A stretch of DNA of 7,683 bases from Clostridia bacterium. Its GTDB lineage: Bacteria > Bacillota_A > Clostridia > Oscillospirales > CAG-272. The notes beneath the pieces were generated by a model. It did not search any database, was not told the origin of the DNA, and was given only the letters and a program-made list of their open reading frames with translations. The stretch covers positions 1 to 7,683 of the forward strand of contig JAFTRB010000179.1 of NCBI GenBank assembly GCA_017462445.1. The letters run 5' to 3'. Within the stretch, counting starts at the first letter, position 1, and each line of letters starts with the position of its first letter. Both the position numbers and the translations under genes were made by a program. Of this stretch, positions 6,017 through 7,683 are shown in pieces.

Positions 6017-6072
6017 AAAAACGATCACTGTCACACAATCAAAAATCTGTGTCGGGGTTTGCTCGTTTTTTT
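6017..6072 (+). other. Possible structured RNA or terminator-like element in the gap before the HAD gene
   Basis: AAAAACGA (6017-6024) is complementary to TCGTTTTT (6063-6070), and inside it ACACA pairs with TGTGT around a ten-base loop. Unpaired stretches lie between the two helices, and the outer helix runs into a seven-T tract (6066-6072). The 5881-6189 gap otherwise holds only the PHP terminator and a promoter. It does not match a riboswitch I know. It may be a second terminator or a chance fold of AT-rich DNA. Confidence 0.25.
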
Positions 6073-6136
6073 CTTGCGAATTGCACATTTATGTTAAGCG
6101 GCGATTATGCAAGTTACCGATTTTGCGCCTACGAGG

Positions 6137-6165
6137 TTGAAAAAAGAGAAAAAATCGGTTAAACT
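6137..6165 (+). promoter_or_regulatory. Promoter of the HAD hydrolase gene
   Basis: TTGAAA at 6137-6142 and TAAACT at 6160-6165 are 17 bases apart. Transcription would begin near 6172, just before the AGGAGG ribosome site. No TGN element precedes this -10. Confidence 0.5.
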
Positions 6166-6189
6166 ATTATATATGAATAGGAGGATCAT

Positions 6190-7068
6190 ATGGGAGAAAG
6201 ATATATGGACAAGGCGCTCTCCTGCCACAGGAAAGAAAAGGATTTTCTTATATGCGTGGACAGCGACGGCTGCGCTATGGACACAATGGATATCAAGCAC
6301 CACCGATGCTTCGGCCCTGCAATGATTGCCGAATGGGGGCTTGAGGACTGGCGTGAGCCGATACTGAAAAGATGGTGCGAAATCAATCTGTACACCCTGA
6401 CAAGGGGAATAAACCGCTTCCGCGGTCTTGTTCAGGCACTCTGCGAGGTGGATGCGGGCTATACGCCTATCCCGGGAGTGTACGAGTTTCTTGAGTGGGT
6501 AAGCGAGGCAAAGGAGCTATCCAACAGGGCGCTGGAGGAAAAAATCAAAGAAAATGAGAGCCGCGGCGAGGATGCTACGGTATATAGAAAGGCGTTAAGC
6601 TGTAGCATTGCAACTAACAGGGCGATAGACGAGCTGACCGACGAGGAAAAGCAGCCCTTCCCAGGAGTCCGAGATGCTCTTGCCTCACTGCATGAATGGG
6701 CAGATATAGCCATTGTTTCAAGCGCAAACCTCGGTGCCGTGCTTGACGAATGGGAGATGTGCGGTCTTATTGAGCATACCGACACTATTGCGAGCCAGAA
6801 TGACGGGAGCAAGGCGTACTGTATCGAAGCACTAATGCAGCACGGGTATGCCCCTTCTGATGTTATAATGTGCGGAGATGCCCCGGGAGACTTAGAGGCG
6901 GCAAGGAAAAATCGGGTGCTGTTCTTTCCCATTCTGGTTGGCAAGGAGGCAGAAAGCTGGGCCGAGCTTGCCACCGAAGGAGCGAGAAGGCTCAGGACGG
7001 GAGAGTTCGATGGCGAATACGCAGAGGAGCTTGTAAGAAGATTTAACGAGAACCTTGGCGGAGAATGA
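6190..7068 (+). CDS. HAD-superfamily hydrolase with large helical cap
   Basis: This 292-residue cytoplasmic protein carries all four HAD motifs: CVDSDGCAMDT (nucleophile D24, acid/base D26), IVSSAN (S177 or S178), K208 in NDGSKAY, and CGDAPGDLEAA (D230, D234). HAD enzymes of this type remove phosphate from small molecules through an aspartyl-phosphate. About 120 residues lie between motif I and the core resumption near PFPGV (156-160), forming a long, mostly helical cap with a charged segment (about 105-135) that should set substrate choice. The substrate cannot be named. The ATG at 6190 has AGGAGG at 6179-6184, five bases away. A second in-frame ATG at 6205 also has a GGGAG upstream, so starts at either are possible. 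The nearest upstream gene ends 309 bases away behind a terminator, so this is a separate unit. Confidence 0.88.
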   Translation: MGERYMDKALSCHRKEKDFLICVDSDGCAMDTMDIKHHRCFGPAMIAEWGLEDWREPILKRWCEINLYTLTRGINRFRGLVQALCEVDAGYTPIPGVYEFLEWVSEAKELSNRALEEKIKENESRGEDATVYRKALSCSIATNRAIDELTDEEKQPFPGVRDALASLHEWADIAIVSSANLGAVLDEWEMCGLIEHTDTIASQNDGSKAYCIEALMQHGYAPSDVIMCGDAPGDLEAARKNRVLFFPILVGKEAESWAELATEGARRLRTGEFDGEYAEELVRRFNENLGGE

Positions 7069-7109
7069 TTTGATAGCCCTTCAATCACAACACGGAGGGA
7101 GCAACGGTT

Positions 7110-7125
7110 AGCCCGAAGGCTTTTT
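7110..7125 (+). terminator. Weak intrinsic terminator after the HAD gene
   Basis: AGCC (7110-7113) and GGCT (7118-7121) close a CGAA tetraloop and run straight into TTTTT (7121-7125). The stem is only four pairs, so strength is doubtful, but the position 42 bases after the stop codon and the T-run fit. Confidence 0.4.
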
Positions 7126-7209
7126 GCCATACGGACACCTCGTTCCTCGGCTTTGCTCCGCCTGCGCTACGCAAAGCTTCGACTCGCATTCGCTCGCTCA
7201 GGATGACAC

Positions 7210-7463
7210 GGGCTGGGCTTGCTCTGTGGGTGCAAGGCTTTGGTTGACACCTCATACCAAGATAGACGCGCAAGCGGATATCTTTACTTTCATCCCACTG
7301 GAGAAGGCTTAAATATCGCTTGCTCTTGATTGACTGGTCTTGCAGAGAGGGTACAAGGCTTTTCGCGCTCTCCCTTCGTCACTCGCAGGCTCGTGCCACC
7401 TCCCTCCCGGAGGGAGGCATGGGGTGTGGCTTGCCTTTGTTGGGCTAGGCTTGCTCTGTGGGT
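7210..7463 (+). repeat. Pair of 22-base direct near-repeats
   Basis: Bases 7210-7231 and 7442-7463 match at 21 of 22 positions and share the core GGCTTGCTCTGTGGGT. The second copy runs into the first 45-base unit. A related 14-base string, GGGTGCAAGGCTTT, follows the first copy at 7228-7241 and recurs with one change at 7349-7362. Confidence 0.7.
7399..7417. repeat. Pyrimidine/purine hairpin
   Basis: CCTCCCT (7399-7405) pairs with AGGGAGG (7411-7417) around CCCGG. It lies inside the gene-free repeat block and resembles palindromic intergenic repeat units. No T-run follows, so it is not a terminator. Confidence 0.45.
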
Positions 7464-7566
7464 TATCCCACACGGACCGTCGTGGACGCCGGTCCCTACA
7501 ATACAGAACACTATACTTTCCGGGTTATCTTACACGGACCGTCGGGGACGCCGGTCCCTACAATAC
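7460..7566 (+). repeat. Two 45-base near-identical palindromic repeat units
   Basis: Bases 7460-7504 and 7522-7566 match at 42 of 45 positions with an offset of 62. Each begins GGGTTATC and ends CCCTACAATAC. The middle of each is an imperfect palindrome with GGACC and GGTCC arms (7474-7495 in the first copy). One of the three differences lies in the loop at 7483/7545. The conserved 5' and 3' ends outside the palindrome suggest a defined REP-like unit rather than slippage. Confidence 0.8.
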
Positions 7567-7574
7567 TGATAATC

Positions 7575-7630
7575 AAGAGCAATCATATCTGGGAGCTTGC
7601 TCACAAGGATGATTGCCGCAGATTGCTCTT
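7575..7630 (+). repeat. 10-base inverted repeat closing a 36-base loop
   Basis: AAGAGCAATC (7575-7584) is the exact complement of GATTGCTCTT (7621-7630). The left arm overlaps the right end of the candidate mobile element. A second GATTGC at 7611-7616 could pair with the same arm, and GAGC-TT-GCTC lies in the loop. If transcribed, it could switch between two folds; no function is evident. Confidence 0.4.
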
Positions 7631-7636
7631 TCGGTG

Positions 7637-7669
7637 GTTTGTCGCAAGACAAACATAGTGCGTCAGCAC
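7637..7669 (+). other. Two consecutive tetraloop hairpins at the window edge
   Basis: GTTTGTC (7637-7643) pairs with GACAAAC (7648-7654) around GCAA, a stable GNRA-type loop. Directly after it, GTGC (7658-7661) pairs with GCAC (7666-7669) around GTCA. Adjacent compact hairpins hint at a structured RNA or repeat family continuing past the window, but the right side is cut off and no known RNA is recognised. Confidence 0.3.
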
Positions 7670-7683
7670 CAAGACCTCCCCGA

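Larger units (their letters stand above)
7318..7584. mobile_element. Candidate MITE-like element with 12-base terminal inverted repeats
   Basis: TTGCTCTTGATT at 7320-7331 is the exact reverse complement of AATCAAGAGCAA at 7571-7582. Two bases outside each arm stands the same pentamer ATATC (7313-7317 and 7585-7589), placed symmetrically as a target-site duplication would be. The 267-base interior has no gene and holds the second 22-base repeat, both 45-base units and the hairpin at 7399-7417. If real, it would be a non-autonomous element moved by a transposase elsewhere. The arms are short and the region is rich in repeats, so chance or a different origin remains possible. Confidence 0.3.
7069..7683. 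repeat. Gene-free block of short non-coding repeats and hairpins
   Basis: The 615 bases after the HAD gene carry no convincing gene: the open frames are short, lack ribosome sites and translate to low-complexity or Pro/Arg/Ser-rich text. The base composition is more GC-rich and different in style from the genes. The block contains a near-repeat of 22 bases (7210-7231, 7442-7463), a 14-base near-repeat (7228-7241, 7349-7362), two 45-base units (7460-7504, 7522-7566) and several hairpins. Such mosaics look like dispersed intergenic repeat families of clostridial genomes. This is a judgement from style, not from a search. Confidence 0.65.

Noticed and set aside
7085..7658. Several open frames of 60-90 codons on both strands in the right-hand block
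   Set aside because: They have no ribosome sites, cross the repeats in several frames and read as low-complexity Pro/Arg/Ser-rich text.
7658..7683. GTGCG string that could be the 5' end of a group II intron
   Set aside because: Five bases is too little, the following bases form a local hairpin rather than a recognisable intron domain, and the window ends before anything could confirm it.

Overview
The window looks like a stretch of chromosome from an anaerobic, low-to-mid-GC Bacillota, most likely a gut-type Clostridia. Four things point that way: strong Shine-Dalgarno sites before the assigned starts, promoters with a TGN-extended -10 and a 17-base spacer, the protein families present, and the scattered non-coding repeats at the right end. 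This is inference from gene content and signals; no marker gene is present.

Layout, left to right. (1) 1-203 is a regulatory leader with two tandem promoters whose -10 regions are near-copies exactly 100 bases apart. (2) 204-1043 encodes an AraC-family regulator with an N-terminal PocR-type sensory domain. It is followed by a small acidic, tyrosine-rich reading frame (1109-1299) that appears to be broken by a one-base deletion. (3) On the minus strand, a two-gene unit encodes a small double-membrane-segment protein (2257-2583) and a NIF3-family metalloprotein (1478-2260). The two overlap by ATGA and end in a strong terminator at 1346-1385. (4) On the plus strand, a GH29 alpha-L-fucosidase (2730-3932) is followed after 98 bases by a membrane-anchored, probably beta-propeller protein (4031-4981). 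(5) A PHP-domain phosphoesterase (5179-5880) has its own promoter and terminator. (6) A 309-base gap precedes a HAD hydrolase (6190-7068) with a large cap. (7) 7069-7683 has no gene. It is a patchwork of short repeats and hairpins, including two 45-base near-identical units and a possible 267-base MITE-like element.

How the genes may work together. The GH29 enzyme should release L-fucose from imported fucosylated oligosaccharides, because it has no signal peptide. Fucose is fermented to 1,2-propanediol in many gut anaerobes, and the founding PocR protein responds to 1,2-propanediol. The regulator and fucosidase could therefore belong to one fucose-related response, but no transporter, fucose catabolic gene or propanediol gene lies in the window, so this link is speculative. 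The PHP and HAD proteins are general small-molecule phosphoesterases with unknown substrates. I found no clear defence system, CRISPR array, tRNA, rRNA or transposase. The least explained parts are the frameshifted small gene, the duplicated promoter, the 6017-6072 structure and the repeat block at the right end.
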